64,000 nt of DNA from Methylobacterium thuringiense (lineage in GTDB: Bacteria; Pseudomonadota; Alphaproteobacteria; Rhizobiales; Beijerinckiaceae): positions 1 through 64,000 of the forward strand of contig NZ_BPRA01000004.1 of NCBI RefSeq assembly GCF_022179645.1. Reading direction: 5' to 3'. Position numbers and translations under genes: made by a program. Every line of letters begins with the position of its first letter. The first letter of the stretch is position 1. The notes under the pieces are model-generated. The model worked only from the letters and a program-made list of their open reading frames with translations, was not told where the DNA came from and ran no database searches. Of the stretch, positions 17,854 to 27,217 are shown piece after piece.

Positions 17854-19571
17854 GCCGGCTCCGCCTGCCGTGGGATGACGATCACGAAACAGGCTCCGCC
17901 TCCCTCTGCCGCCTCCACACTGAGCGAGCCGCTATGCGCCTGTACGACACTGTACGCAATCGCGAGGCCGAGCCCGGTGCCGGAGCCCACGGGCTTCGTC
18001 GTGAAGAAGGGCTCGAAGATCCGCTCGCGCAACGCTTCGGGAATGCCGGGGCCGGAATCGCTGATCCGGATCACGTCCGCATCGGGCTCGGCCAGGGTCG
18101 CGATGGTGATGGTGCCCTCGCCGGTGATCGCATCGGCCGCGTTGCCGACGATGTTCATCACGACCTGATTGAGTAGCGCCGGAGTGCAGTGCATCTGCTC
18201 CCGCCCGCGAAAATCACGCACCACCGCGACCCGGCCGCCGAGCTTGTGCTGCAGCAGCGCGAGCACCGTCTCAATCGCCTCGGGCACGTCGACCAACGCC
18301 CGCTCGCCCTCGTCGAGCCGCGAGAACTTCCGCAGGTTCAGGACGAGGTCCTGGATACGGGTCAGCCCGATCCGCATCGAACCGACCCGGTCGCGGGCCT
18401 TGGTCAGGGCACGCCGGCCGGGATCGCCCTCGGGCTCGGGGATGTCGCCGAGCACCCGCTCGACGGTGCCCTGATGAGCGAGGATGAAAGCGAGCGGATT
18501 GTTGATCTCGTGAGCGATGCCGGCGACGAGTTCGCCGAGCGAGGCCATCTTGGCGGCCTGGACGAGTTTGGCCTGGGCGTCGGTGAGGCGGCGGTTGGCA
18601 TCCGCGAGATCCTGGTTGGCCTGCTCCAGGGCGTCGGCCAGGGCGGCGCGGGCCTCCGCCGCCTCGGCCTCGGCGCGGGCGCGTTCCAGGGCTCGCTCGC
18701 GCGCGCCGAACGCGCCGGCAACGCGCAGGTTGTCCTCTTCCAGGAGACGGCGGCGCACGAGGCCGCGCACGCGCATGGCCAGCACCTCGCCGTCGGTCTT
18801 GGCGACGACGTCGTCGGCCCCGGCCGAGAATGCCGCGACGAGGAGCGCCTTGTCCGGCGCGCTGCCGGCCACGCAGACCAGATGGAAGGCTTGTCCGCCC
18901 TCGGCATCGGAGCCTGCGCTGCGGCGTGCGGCGATCTCGCGGCAGAGATCGAGCCCGTCATAGGAATAGCCCATCAGGTCGACGGTCACGCAATCGACCG
19001 CAGCGTCGGGCGCGTCGAGGGCGGCGAGCGCCGCCTCGCGGCTCGCGGCGGTCTCGACGGCATGGCCGTCCTGGCTGAGCAAACCGGCGAAGAAGGTGCG
19101 GTAGGTGGCGCTGCCGTCGATGACGAGGATGCGCCCGCGCCGGAAGGCCGAGCCGCCGGCGGCCTCCGCATGGACGCCCTTGCGCTCGCGCAGGAGAGCG
19201 CGGATGCGCAGCACGAGCAGATCGCGGTCGGCGGACTTGGCGATGTAGGCGTCGGCGCCGCTCTCGAGCCCCTGGCGCTCGCCGTCCTGCGCGCCGGTCA
19301 GCATCAGCACCGGCAGCGCGCGCGTGCGCAGCGACAGACGCATCTGCCGGGTGAACTCGTCGCCGTTCATGCCGGGCAGGTGGTAGTCGGCGACGACGAG
19401 GTCGGGCAGACCTTCGTTGAGCCGGTCGAGGGCGGCCTCGGCCGTCGCGCAGCGCTCGACGGCAAAACCCTGGGCTTCGAGCAGCAGGCGCAGTTCGAGT
19501 GCCTGCGTCTCGGAATCCTCGACGAGGAGGAGGCGGGGCGCCTGGTCCACCCGGTTCTCGGCCCCGCTCAC
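17850..19571 (-). CDS. Histidine kinase with two N-terminal receiver domains (CheS3-like)
   Basis: The 573-residue product has receiver 1 (about 12-130; VVADYHLPGMNG with Asp62), receiver 2 (about 146-272; Asp198, but only one acidic residue in the IDGSATYR pocket), a coiled coil (about 275-340), HisKA with His354 in AGIAHEINNPLAF, and a HATPase domain (NIVGNAADAI, SDSGPGIP, GTGLGLAI). It has no sensor domain and no membrane segment, so its input is likely phosphotransfer onto the receivers. The GTG at 19571 overlaps the cheB stop (GTGA); the frame runs on into cheB, but that part is only an out-of-frame reading of cheB. This layout recalls CheS3 of the R. centenum Che3 system. Confidence 0.88.
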   Translation of the reverse strand: MSGAENRVDQAPRLLLVEDSETQALELRLLLEAQGFAVERCATAEAALDRLNEGLPDLVVADYHLPGMNGDEFTRQMRLSLRTRALPVLMLTGAQDGERQGLESGADAYIAKSADRDLLVLRIRALLRERKGVHAEAAGGSAFRRGRILVIDGSATYRTFFAGLLSQDGHAVETAASREAALAALDAPDAAVDCVTVDLMGYSYDGLDLCREIAARRSAGSDAEGGQAFHLVCVAGSAPDKALLVAAFSAGADDVVAKTDGEVLAMRVRGLVRRRLLEEDNLRVAGAFGARERALERARAEAEAAEARAALADALEQANQDLADANRRLTDAQAKLVQAAKMASLGELVAGIAHEINNPLAFILAHQGTVERVLGDIPEPEGDPGRRALTKARDRVGSMRIGLTRIQDLVLNLRKFSRLDEGERALVDVPEAIETVLALLQHKLGGRVAVVRDFRGREQMHCTPALLNQVVMNIVGNAADAITGEGTITIATLAEPDADVIRISDSGPGIPEALRERIFEPFFTTKPVGSGTGLGLAIAYSVVQAHSGSLSVEAAEGGGACFVIVIPRQAEPA

Positions 19572-20662
19572 GTGGCCCCCTCGGATTGCTGGGCGAGACG
19601 CTGGATATGGCCGGCGACGTGGTCGAGAGGCAGCACGCTGCCCGCCGCCGACAGGCGCACGGCGGCCGCCGGCATGCCGTAGACCACCGCCGTGCTCTCG
19701 TGCTCGGCAACGGTCGCGGCCCCGGCGCGGTGCATGTCGAGGAGGCCGAGCGCGCCATCCTCGCCCATGCCTGTGAGCAGCACGCCGAGCCCGCGCGCGC
19801 CGGCCTGGCGCGCGACCGAGCGAAACAGCACCGTCGCCGCCGGCCTCTGGCCGCCGACCGGAGCGGCGTCGCTGATCCGCAGCGTGCGGCCGGGGCCGAG
19901 TTCGAGGTGCCGGTCTCCGGGGGCGACGTAGACGCGGGACGGCATGATCCGGTCCCCCTCCCTGGCGATCGCCACCGGCAGACCCACGACTCCGTCGAGC
20001 CAAGCGGCGAAGCCTTCCATGAAGGCCGCGCCCATATGCTGGACGAGCAGCACCGGCAGCGGGAAGTTTTCGGGGAGCGCGCCGATGACCTTGGCCAGCG
20101 CCGGCGGGCCGCCGGTGGACGCCGCGATGGCGAGCACGCTCGGCCGCGCATCGGTTGCGGGCAGGACGGTTCCGCGCAAGGGGCCGCCGGCACCGCGGGA
20201 GGTCCATTCCGTTCCGATCGGACGGCGCCGGATCACCGGCACCGCGGCCATGATGCGCAACTGCGTGCAGATCTGGCCGGCCACGGCCTCGTAGCCGGCA
20301 TTGGTGGTGGCCACCGGCTTCTCGACCACGGAGAGGGCCCCGGCGCGCAACGCGTTCATCGAGATCCTGAGCGAGGAATCCTCGACCGAATCGGCCACGA
20401 CAACGATCGGCGTCGGGCGTTCCGCCATGATCCGGCGCGTGGTCTCCAGGCCGTCGATGCCCGGCAGCCGGATGTCCATGGAGATGACGTCGGGCCGCAC
20501 CGTGTCGATCGCGGCGAGCGCTTCCTCGCCGGAGGCGACGGCGCCGACGAGTTCCAGGCGCGGATCGCGCGCGACGATGTGGGTGAGGAGAGTGCGCACG
20601 ACGAGGGAATCCTCGACGAGCATCACGCGCACGCGGGCGCTGGCAGCCACACCGTCACTCAC
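19568..20662 (-). CDS. cheB: Chemoreceptor methylesterase CheB
   Basis: CheB removes methyl groups from chemoreceptor glutamates when its receiver is phosphorylated. The 364-residue product has an N-terminal receiver (VMLVEDSLVVR; Asp63 in SMDIRLPGIDG) and a C-terminal esterase domain with the catalytic triad visible as Ser in AASTGGPPAL, His in LVQHMGAAFM and Asp in TGMGEDGALG. It overlaps cheA at its start and the downstream kinase at its stop, so translation is coupled through the operon. It probably opposes the CheR encoded three genes upstream. Confidence 0.94.
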   Translation of the reverse strand: MSDGVAASARVRVMLVEDSLVVRTLLTHIVARDPRLELVGAVASGEEALAAIDTVRPDVISMDIRLPGIDGLETTRRIMAERPTPIVVVADSVEDSSLRISMNALRAGALSVVEKPVATTNAGYEAVAGQICTQLRIMAAVPVIRRRPIGTEWTSRGAGGPLRGTVLPATDARPSVLAIAASTGGPPALAKVIGALPENFPLPVLLVQHMGAAFMEGFAAWLDGVVGLPVAIAREGDRIMPSRVYVAPGDRHLELGPGRTLRISDAAPVGGQRPAATVLFRSVARQAGARGLGVLLTGMGEDGALGLLDMHRAGAATVAEHESTAVVYGMPAAAVRLSAAGSVLPLDHVAGHIQRLAQQSEGAT

Positions 20663-22893
20663 AGCAGTTGACCGATGGTGTCCAAGAGTTCGCGCTGATC
20701 GAACCTCTGCTTGGTGAGATAGGCATCCGCCCCGAGCTCGAGGCCGCGTGCGACATCCTCCGACGCCCCTCGGGAGGTCATCAGGATCACGGGCAGCGTC
20801 GCGAAGGCTGTCTCGGCGCGCAGGGCCTTCACGAGCCCGAAACCGTCGAGGCGCGGCATCTCGACATCAGCCAGGACGAGATCGACGGGCTCGATCTCGG
20901 CGCGGAGCCGATCGAGCGCATCCTGCCCGTCGACGCAGACGACGACGCGGTACCCGGCCGCTTCCAAGATGCTCTTCTCCAGGGTGCGGGTGGTGATGGA
21001 GTCGTCCACGACCAGAATCGTCGAACGTCGCGCCTCCGGCATCGTTCCGTGGCCGGCAGGGTATGCTTTCGGACCGAATGCCCGCGGTCGCAACGCGGGC
21101 GTCTCGGCCCTGGCGATCAGACCATCGGGATCGAGCACCAGCACCGGCGTCTCGCTGCCGAGAACGACCGTGCCGACGATCAGGCCCGGATCCGCGCCGA
21201 TCGCGGGTGCGGGCAGGACGAGCAGCGTGCGTACGTCCTGCAGCGCGTCGACGCGCAGCAGGCAGCGGCGGCCGCCCGACCTAAGCAGGATCACGTGGGC
21301 GGAGGGTTCTGCGTCGTCCTCCGGGGCGGACGCGCCGATCAGATCGCCGAGCTTGGCGACAGGCAGCGTGAGCGCGCTATCGGAGCCGCCCTCGCGCACG
21401 CGGACACGGGCGACGGGCCGGCCCGCCACCGTATCGAGGTCGCCGGGGGCGAGCCGCAGCAGCGCCTCGGCCGAAGCGCTCGGCAGCGCGAAGGTGGCGT
21501 CCCCAACCTTGACCAGCAGCAACGGCCGCCGCGCGGCCGAGAGCGGCAGGTTCATGATGAGCGAGGCGCCGTGCGGCGTGCGGGGCAAGAGCCGCACGCT
21601 GCCCTGCATGCTGCGCGCGGCCTCGGCCACCACGGCGAGACCGATGCCGCGCCCGGACAGCGTATCGACGCCTGCGGCCGTCGAGAAACCGGGTTCGAAG
21701 ACGAGAGAGAGCAGGCGCTCGGGATCGGGCTCGTCGCCGGGCGCGAGCAGGTCGCGCTCACGCCCGCGTGTCTCGATCGCAAGGAGGTCGGGACCGCGTC
21801 CGTCATCGTGGACGCCGATCACTAGGCGGCTGCCGCGCACCTCGACCTCGAACAAGATCGCCAGCGCCGCCGGCTTGCCGGCGCGTTGGCGGGTCTCCGG
21901 CGGCTCGGCTCCGTGACCGAGGGCGTTCCTCAGGACATGCAGTACCGGGTCGCGCAGGGCCTGCAGCATCCCCCGGTCCACCGGCAGATCGAGCCCCCGC
22001 ACGGTGACGTCGACCTCACGGCCGTCCGCGCGTGCCATCTCGCGCAGCGCCCGCGCGAACCCGCCGAACGCGGTCTCGGCCGGGACCAATGCCAGCCGTT
22101 CGGATTCCTCGCGGATCCGGGCCGAGGCCGTGTCGATGGCAGCCACACCGGAGCGGTGCCGGCGGCCGAGATCGAGGGCATCGCGCATCAGCGCGGACAG
22201 CGCCGCCTCGACCTCGCCGAGATCGGCCCGCGCACGCTCGGGATCGCGTGCCCGGCTTTCCGAGCGCATCGCCTCGACACGCTTGCGTAGGCCGGCGGCG
22301 GTCGCCGCGAGGCCGGCGAGCCCGTCGCCGATGGCGGCCTGGTCGGACAGGGCGTTGGCGAGGCCGTGCGTCGCGCCGGTCAGCGCTTCGACCGCGGCGG
22401 CCGGTACCCGCAGCACGGTCTGTCGCGCCGTGTCCGCGGCAGGCTCGAGCGACAGCTCGGCGCTCGGTGGGGAAACGGCGACCGCGGGTGGCGGCGGTTC
22501 GACGACGGCGGGCTCTGCCGGCGAACCCGCGAGGCAGCGATCGAGGGCGGAGAGTGCATCGGCCGGCATGACCGGCGCACCGTCCTTCATCTCCGCGACG
22601 AAGGCCTCGATGCGATCCAGCGCGAGATGGATCGCCGCCAGCGTGTCGCGGTCGAGACTGCGCTCGCCGCCCTTGATCCGCTCGAACAGGCTTTCCAGGC
22701 GATGCGCCACCGCTTCGACTGGCGGCAGGTCGACGGCGCGGGAGGCGCCCTTCAGGCTGTGGGCACGGCGAAAGATGTCGTTCCAGTCCGCCGGCCGGCC
22801 GTCGGCCGCGGCCGCGAGGCCCGAGCGGATCGCGTCGAGATGCTCCCGATGCTCGGCCTCGAAGGCGGCGAGAAGCTGCTGGCGGATGTCCAT
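20659..22893 (-). CDS. cheA: Hybrid chemotaxis kinase CheA with C-terminal receiver
   Basis: This 744-residue CheA has an Hpt domain with His45 in RRAHSLKGAS, a long Ala-rich linker, dimerisation and HATPase domains (LRNALGHGAEPPETR, HDDGRGPD, SGRGIGLAVV), a CheW-like coupling domain (about 450-600), and a C-terminal receiver (about 620-744; VVDDSITTRTLEKS, ADVEMPRLDG). Fusion of CheA to a receiver is typical of alternative-function systems such as Wsp and gliding systems, not of classical flagellar chemotaxis. It follows the receptor gene by 20 bases and overlaps cheB (ATGA). Confidence 0.93.
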   Translation of the reverse strand: MDIRQQLLAAFEAEHREHLDAIRSGLAAAADGRPADWNDIFRRAHSLKGASRAVDLPPVEAVAHRLESLFERIKGGERSLDRDTLAAIHLALDRIEAFVAEMKDGAPVMPADALSALDRCLAGSPAEPAVVEPPPPAVAVSPPSAELSLEPAADTARQTVLRVPAAAVEALTGATHGLANALSDQAAIGDGLAGLAATAAGLRKRVEAMRSESRARDPERARADLGEVEAALSALMRDALDLGRRHRSGVAAIDTASARIREESERLALVPAETAFGGFARALREMARADGREVDVTVRGLDLPVDRGMLQALRDPVLHVLRNALGHGAEPPETRQRAGKPAALAILFEVEVRGSRLVIGVHDDGRGPDLLAIETRGRERDLLAPGDEPDPERLLSLVFEPGFSTAAGVDTLSGRGIGLAVVAEAARSMQGSVRLLPRTPHGASLIMNLPLSAARRPLLLVKVGDATFALPSASAEALLRLAPGDLDTVAGRPVARVRVREGGSDSALTLPVAKLGDLIGASAPEDDAEPSAHVILLRSGGRRCLLRVDALQDVRTLLVLPAPAIGADPGLIVGTVVLGSETPVLVLDPDGLIARAETPALRPRAFGPKAYPAGHGTMPEARRSTILVVDDSITTRTLEKSILEAAGYRVVVCVDGQDALDRLRAEIEPVDLVLADVEMPRLDGFGLVKALRAETAFATLPVILMTSRGASEDVARGLELGADAYLTKQRFDQRELLDTIGQLL

Positions 22894-22913
22894 CCCGGCG
22901 CGCGGCTGTGTCC

Positions 22914-24587
22914 CTAGAGCCTGTAGCGCTCAGCGAGCGTCATCAGGCCCTGCGCCAGTTCGGTGAGGTTGGCCGAGGCCATCTCGACCTCACGGGTGCC
23001 GGCCGCGGTCTGCTGGCTGGCCTGCCGGATGTTCTGGAGCGCCCCCATCACCTGCTCGATGCCGAGCTGCTGCTGGTTCGTCGAGGCGACGATCTGCTGG
23101 AAGGTCTGGACGCTCTCCTCCACCCGCGCGGCCATCTCCTCGATGGTGCGCACGGTGGCGTCGGTCCGGAGCTTGCCGGCGGCGGCGCGCTTGACCGCCT
23201 CTTCCGTGAGCATCACCGACGAATTGATGCCGCGCTGGATCTCGGACAGCAGCGAGCGGACCTGCACGGTGGCGCCCTTGGCCTGATCGGCCAGGAGCTT
23301 CATCTCGGCGGCGACGATCGCGAAGCTGCGGCCGCTCTCTCCGGCCGCCGCCGCCTCGATGGCGGCGTTGAGCGAGAGCAGGTGCGTGCGCTCCGAGACG
23401 TCGTTCACCGTGGTGATGATCTCGCCGATCGCCTGGGTCTTCTCGCTCAAGGCAACGATGTTGCCGGCCACCGCCTCGCCCTGCTCGCGGATCGCATCCA
23501 TGGCCTTGGCCGTGTCCGATGCGGCACGTAGCCCTGCCTTGGCGTTCTGGGCGGAGGCCTGGGCGGTGGCGATCACGTCGCTGGCGCGCTTCGAGATCTG
23601 CGCGCCGGAATGGGTGATCTCGTCCACCGTCGCCGCGGTCTGTTGGACGGCGGCGAACTGCTCCTCGACGCTCGCCGCCTGCTCCTGGGCCGAGGCCCGG
23701 ATCTGCGCGGCGGCGGCGTTGAGGTCGGCCGTGGACGAGCGGTTGGTGCGGGCGAGGTCGGCGAGGTTGTCGACCATCGCATTCAGGGTGGTGCCGAGCC
23801 GGCCGATCTCGTCGTTGCCGGTGGCCGCCGTGCGGACGGTGAGGTCGCCCGTTCCGATCCGCGCGACGAACGTCATCACCTCCTCGATCGGACGTACGAC
23901 GGCGCGGGTGATCGCCCAGGCGACGAGCAGGCTGAGCGCCACTGCGCCGATCAGCGTCAGGATGATCGAGAGGCGGCTGCGCTCGTAGGTTCCGGTGGCG
24001 CCGCGCTGGCCTGCCGCGATACTCTCGTCCAGCGCCGAACGCGTCTGGTCGATGCCGGAGACCGTCGCCTCGTACAGGCGGCTGACCTCGGCATTCATGG
24101 TCTCGACTGCGTCGAAATCCGCGGCGGTCACGGCCTTGAGCTGCGTGTCGCTGCGGTCGCGGTAGACGGTGTAGGTCTGGAGCGTGTCCCTGAGCGCGCC
24201 GCTCAGGCGCTCCCAGGAGGCGGCGCGGTCCGACGAGATCGATTGGGTCCGGAACTCGCCGGACATGCGCGTGAGGTCGGCGAAGAGCGTGTCGGTGGCA
24301 GCGGCCGTGCGCCGCCAGATAGCGTAGTAGTCCTCGTCCTTCACGCTGCGTCCGCGCTCGCGCATCAGCACGGCGATCACGGCGTTGCGGCGCTGGACGC
24401 CGAGGTCGCGCGCCCGGTTGCCGAGGTCGTCGAGCTGGCGCAGCACCATCAGATCACGTGAAACGATCCTGTCGATCGTTTCGCGAACGGTGCCGATCTG
24501 GCTGGTGGCATAGAGTCCGAGCGCGACCAGGATTGCCGTAATGACGGCGAAGCCGAGCAGGATGCGGTTTCCGATCGAGATCGACAC
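22914..24587 (-). CDS. Methyl-accepting chemotaxis protein
   Basis: The 557-residue receptor has one transmembrane helix at about residues 8-27, a periplasmic helical bundle of about 180 residues (4HB-like), a second helix at about 207-228, a HAMP domain, and an MCP signalling domain. The hairpin tip includes TTVNDVSERTHLLSLNAAIEAAAAGE with the FAIVAAEMKLLA segment close by. It ends LAQGLMTLAERYRL, so no CheR-tethering pentapeptide is present. Its place between cheW and cheA makes it the probable dedicated input of this operon; the ligand is unknown. Confidence 0.92.
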   Translation of the reverse strand: MSISIGNRILLGFAVITAILVALGLYATSQIGTVRETIDRIVSRDLMVLRQLDDLGNRARDLGVQRRNAVIAVLMRERGRSVKDEDYYAIWRRTAAATDTLFADLTRMSGEFRTQSISSDRAASWERLSGALRDTLQTYTVYRDRSDTQLKAVTAADFDAVETMNAEVSRLYEATVSGIDQTRSALDESIAAGQRGATGTYERSRLSIILTLIGAVALSLLVAWAITRAVVRPIEEVMTFVARIGTGDLTVRTAATGNDEIGRLGTTLNAMVDNLADLARTNRSSTADLNAAAAQIRASAQEQAASVEEQFAAVQQTAATVDEITHSGAQISKRASDVIATAQASAQNAKAGLRAASDTAKAMDAIREQGEAVAGNIVALSEKTQAIGEIITTVNDVSERTHLLSLNAAIEAAAAGESGRSFAIVAAEMKLLADQAKGATVQVRSLLSEIQRGINSSVMLTEEAVKRAAAGKLRTDATVRTIEEMAARVEESVQTFQQIVASTNQQQLGIEQVMGALQNIRQASQQTAAGTREVEMASANLTELAQGLMTLAERYRL

Positions 24588-24622
24588 GTGACGTCAGGCT
24601 CCGGGCGTCGCGCGCGAGCGCA

Positions 24623-25168
24623 TCAGGACAGGAATGGGCGCAGCAGGCGCTGCAGGTCGATGATGGCGAAACCGTCGCTTACGGAGCCGCCGCGATCCGA
24701 GCCCGCCGGTGCATAGCCCGAAACCGCCTCCGCGCCCAAGCCGTCGCGGCCATCCACCAGCGGGGGCGCCTCGATCGCGCCGGCCTCCACGCTGGCCAGA
24801 CCGATGACCCGATCGACGGCGAGCGCAACGGGCGGGCCGTCGACCCTGAGCCGCAGGAAGTGGCCTTGGCCGACGGTCTCGCCGTTGCGGCCGAGGCCCA
24901 GCACGTGGGCGAGATCGATGACGCTGACGATGATCCCGGCATGGGCAACGATCCCGCGCAGGGCGGCGGGTGCTCCGGGAACCGCCGTGCAGGGCCGCCC
25001 GGGCATCACGGCCGCCGTCGCCGCAATCGGAAATCCGTAATGCTCGGCACCCACGGCGCAGACCAGGAAGTCCGCGCGCGCACCGAGATGCCGCTCGGCA
25101 AGGCCGCGCGCAGCCAGAGCCGCCGAACGCTGGTCGAGCAGGGCGCGATGGCGCTCGGTCTCGCTCAC
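24623..25168 (-). CDS. cheW: CheW-type coupling protein (second copy)
   Basis: CheW couples receptors to CheA. The 181-residue product has the CheW fold: FLVCAVGAEHYGFPIAA at about residues 34-50, then the GIVAHAGIIVSVIDLAHVLGLG segment and a VDRVIGLASVEAG strand. The first 30 residues are an Arg/Ala-rich extension. It overlaps the cheR stop by four bases and lies 35 bases before the receptor gene. Two divergent CheW genes bracket cheR here, as WspB and WspD do in Pseudomonas. Confidence 0.88.
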   Translation of the reverse strand: MSETERHRALLDQRSAALAARGLAERHLGARADFLVCAVGAEHYGFPIAATAAVMPGRPCTAVPGAPAALRGIVAHAGIIVSVIDLAHVLGLGRNGETVGQGHFLRLRVDGPPVALAVDRVIGLASVEAGAIEAPPLVDGRDGLGAEAVSGYAPAGSDRGGSVSDGFAIIDLQRLLRPFLS

Positions 25169-26646
25169 CGCGGCACCCGCCCGAGATCGTCGAGCGCGCG
25201 GCGTACCGTCACCACGAAATCGCCCGCCGTCACGCCGTCTCCTTCGGGAAGGACCGCATCCGGGTCCAGTCCTTGCGCGAGGCGCAGGGCGTTGTCGAGG
25301 GCTCGGATTGCGGCTGCACGCCGGCCCAGCGACGACAGCATCAGGCCGAGCTGGAGATGGGCCATGACGAAGTCGCGGTCGAGGAAGAGCGCGCCGCGCA
25401 AGGCCCGCTCAGCCTCCACCTCGCGGCCGAGGCTGCGGGCGAGAAGGCCCTCATAGTAGCGCAGGGGCGCCGCGGTCGGGTCGGCGTCGAGGGCATCGCG
25501 CAGCAGGCGCCAAGCTTCGCCCGTGTCGCCCGCATCCGCGAGGGCGCGGATCCGGGGCAGCAAGTCCTCCGGGGAGGGAAGGGGCAGGGCCGTCGCCGGG
25601 ACGACCGGATCCGGGACGGGCAGGGGGATCGGATCGAGCGTGACGACCTGCGGCAGCGCGTCGCAAGCGCCTGCGACCGGCGCCTCCGAAGCCGGGAGGG
25701 TGGAAGAATAGTCCCAGGCCCGGCGATCGCCGGCCGGCTGCAGCGCCGGCTCGTCCCGGCGGCGGTAGGCGGCGGTGCCGGGCAGCGCGACCGGGCTGAG
25801 CCAGGCATCGAAGGCGGGGTTCGGCTCGGCATGGCCGATCAACAGCCAGCCGCCGGGCCGGAGCCGGTCGGCGAAGCCGCGCATCATGCCGAGCACATGC
25901 TCGGCGCTGAAGTAGATCAGCACGTTCCTGCAGAGGATCAGGTCGAAGCCGGCGAAGGTCGCGGGCACGCTTCCATCGATCAGGCCCATCAGGTTGCGGC
26001 GCTCGAACCGCACCATCTCGCGAAATTCCTGGCGCAGGCGATAGCCGCCCTCGCGGGTCGCGCCCGGCTGGGGCGCGATGGGCCGGAACCAGCGCAGGCG
26101 GTCTTCGGTGGGCATCGTGCGCAGCGCCCAGCGGCCGAACTCGCCGGAGCGGGCGGTGGCTAGGGCCGCGGCGCTGATGTCGGTGCCGACGATGCCGACA
26201 TCCCAATCGGCGAGGTCCGGCCCGAGCAGTTCGTGCAGCAGGATCGCGATCGAGTAGGGCTCCGCCCCCGTCGAGCAGCCGGCGCTCCAGATGCGCAGGG
26301 TGCGCTCCTCGCGCCGCGCTGCGACGAGTGCGGGCAGGATCTGCTCCCGCAGCGCCGCGAACTGCTCGGCGTAGCGGAAGAAGAAGGTCTCGCCGATGGT
26401 GATCTCGGCCTCGAGCGCCGTCCATTCCTCACGGCCGCCGGCTCCGTCGAGATAGGCGAGATAGCCCGCCGAATCGGCCAGTTTCAGCGCCTTGAAGCGC
26501 TTGACGAGACGGTCGAAGAGCAGGTCGTCCTTGTCGGCGTAGTAGTGGTGGGCGGTGCGCGCGATCACCCGCGCCTTCAGAGCGGGAAAGGCAGGGTCCG
26601 CCGCCGCTTCCGACACGCGCCTGCGGCGGATCTGATCGAAGGGCAC
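25165..26646 (-). CDS. cheR: CheR-type methyltransferase with C-terminal TPRs
   Basis: CheR transfers methyl groups from S-adenosylmethionine to receptor glutamates. The 493-residue protein has the helical N-terminal domain, then ITIGETFFFRYAEQF, the SAM-binding WSAGCSTGAEPYSIAI, and FDLILCRNVLIYFSAEHV. The C-terminal 130 residues form two or three TPR-like repeats (YYEGLLARSLGREVEAERAL, LGLMLSSLGRRAAAIRAL), as in WspC. The GTG at 26646 has GAGG upstream; the open frame runs on to 27261, but that part is an out-of-frame reading of the upstream cheW. The stop overlaps the next cheW (ATGA). Confidence 0.9.
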   Translation of the reverse strand: MPFDQIRRRRVSEAAADPAFPALKARVIARTAHHYYADKDDLLFDRLVKRFKALKLADSAGYLAYLDGAGGREEWTALEAEITIGETFFFRYAEQFAALREQILPALVAARREERTLRIWSAGCSTGAEPYSIAILLHELLGPDLADWDVGIVGTDISAAALATARSGEFGRWALRTMPTEDRLRWFRPIAPQPGATREGGYRLRQEFREMVRFERRNLMGLIDGSVPATFAGFDLILCRNVLIYFSAEHVLGMMRGFADRLRPGGWLLIGHAEPNPAFDAWLSPVALPGTAAYRRRDEPALQPAGDRRAWDYSSTLPASEAPVAGACDALPQVVTLDPIPLPVPDPVVPATALPLPSPEDLLPRIRALADAGDTGEAWRLLRDALDADPTAAPLRYYEGLLARSLGREVEAERALRGALFLDRDFVMAHLQLGLMLSSLGRRAAAIRALDNALRLAQGLDPDAVLPEGDGVTAGDFVVTVRRALDDLGRVPR

Positions 26647-26657
26647 GATCGCTCGCC

Positions 26658-27158
26658 TCAAGCCGCCGACGGCGCGTCGAAGGCGGCGAGCCGCTCCGCC
26701 GCACGGCGGCCGAGCAGGGCGACGCGCTCCCGCTCCTCGACGGTCAGGATATGCGCCATGGACAGGGCGTGGACGAGACGGTCGCCGAGGGCGATCTCGG
26801 CCTCGACGCAGCCGTTGAACGTATGCCCGTCGGCGACCGGGCGTATGGCATCGGCGCCGACCTGCACCACGTCGACCACACGGTCGACGAGAAGCGCGAG
26901 GCTGCCGTCGGCGGCATGCAGGACATGACGATAGGGGTCGGGAGGCGCGGCGTCGCGCAGCCCGAGCAACCGGGCGAGATCGAGGACGGGCAGGGGCGCG
27001 CCACCGAAATTGAGGAAGCCGGCCAACGGCCCGCCGGCGGTGGGCGGCGCATGCAGGTGCGGCAGGGGCAAGATCTCGCGGACGGCCTCTCGCGGCAGGG
27101 CGCAGGGCGTGCCTGCCACGTCGAGGACGAGATACGTCGTGGTCGAGGGCAGCGCCAC
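26658..27158 (-). CDS. cheW: CheW-type coupling protein (first gene of the chemosensory operon)
   Basis: This 166-residue CheW-family protein starts at a GTG with AAGGAG five bases upstream. It has TTTYLVLDVAGTPCALPREA, the GFLNFGGAPLPVLDLARLLGL strand pair and LLVDRVVDVVQVGADA, all typical of CheW. It is the first gene of the operon and lies 11 bases before cheR. It is clearly divergent from the second CheW downstream, suggesting different partners. Confidence 0.9.
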   Translation of the reverse strand: MALPSTTTYLVLDVAGTPCALPREAVREILPLPHLHAPPTAGGPLAGFLNFGGAPLPVLDLARLLGLRDAAPPDPYRHVLHAADGSLALLVDRVVDVVQVGADAIRPVADGHTFNGCVEAEIALGDRLVHALSMAHILTVEERERVALLGRRAAERLAAFDAPSAA

Positions 27159-27188
27159 CGATGCTCCTTGTGGCCGAGGCGTACGGCC

Positions 27189-27217
27189 GAGATAGGGTCG
27201 CCCTGCCGTCGCGACAA
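27189..27217 (-). promoter_or_regulatory. Candidate promoter of the chemosensory operon
   Basis: On the - strand TTGTCG (27217-27212) is followed after 17 bases by TATCTC (27194-27189). The predicted start would give a leader of about 25 bases before the cheW GTG. Confidence 0.5.

Noticed and set aside
16087-18168. 693-codon + strand frame opposite the two kinases
   Set aside because: Shadow of the kinase genes, with low-complexity composition and no motif.
19572-20207. Upstream extension of the CheS3-like kinase frame
   Set aside because: The added 212 residues are cheB read out of frame, Arg/Ala-rich, without homology; GTG at 19571 overlapping the cheB stop explains the start.
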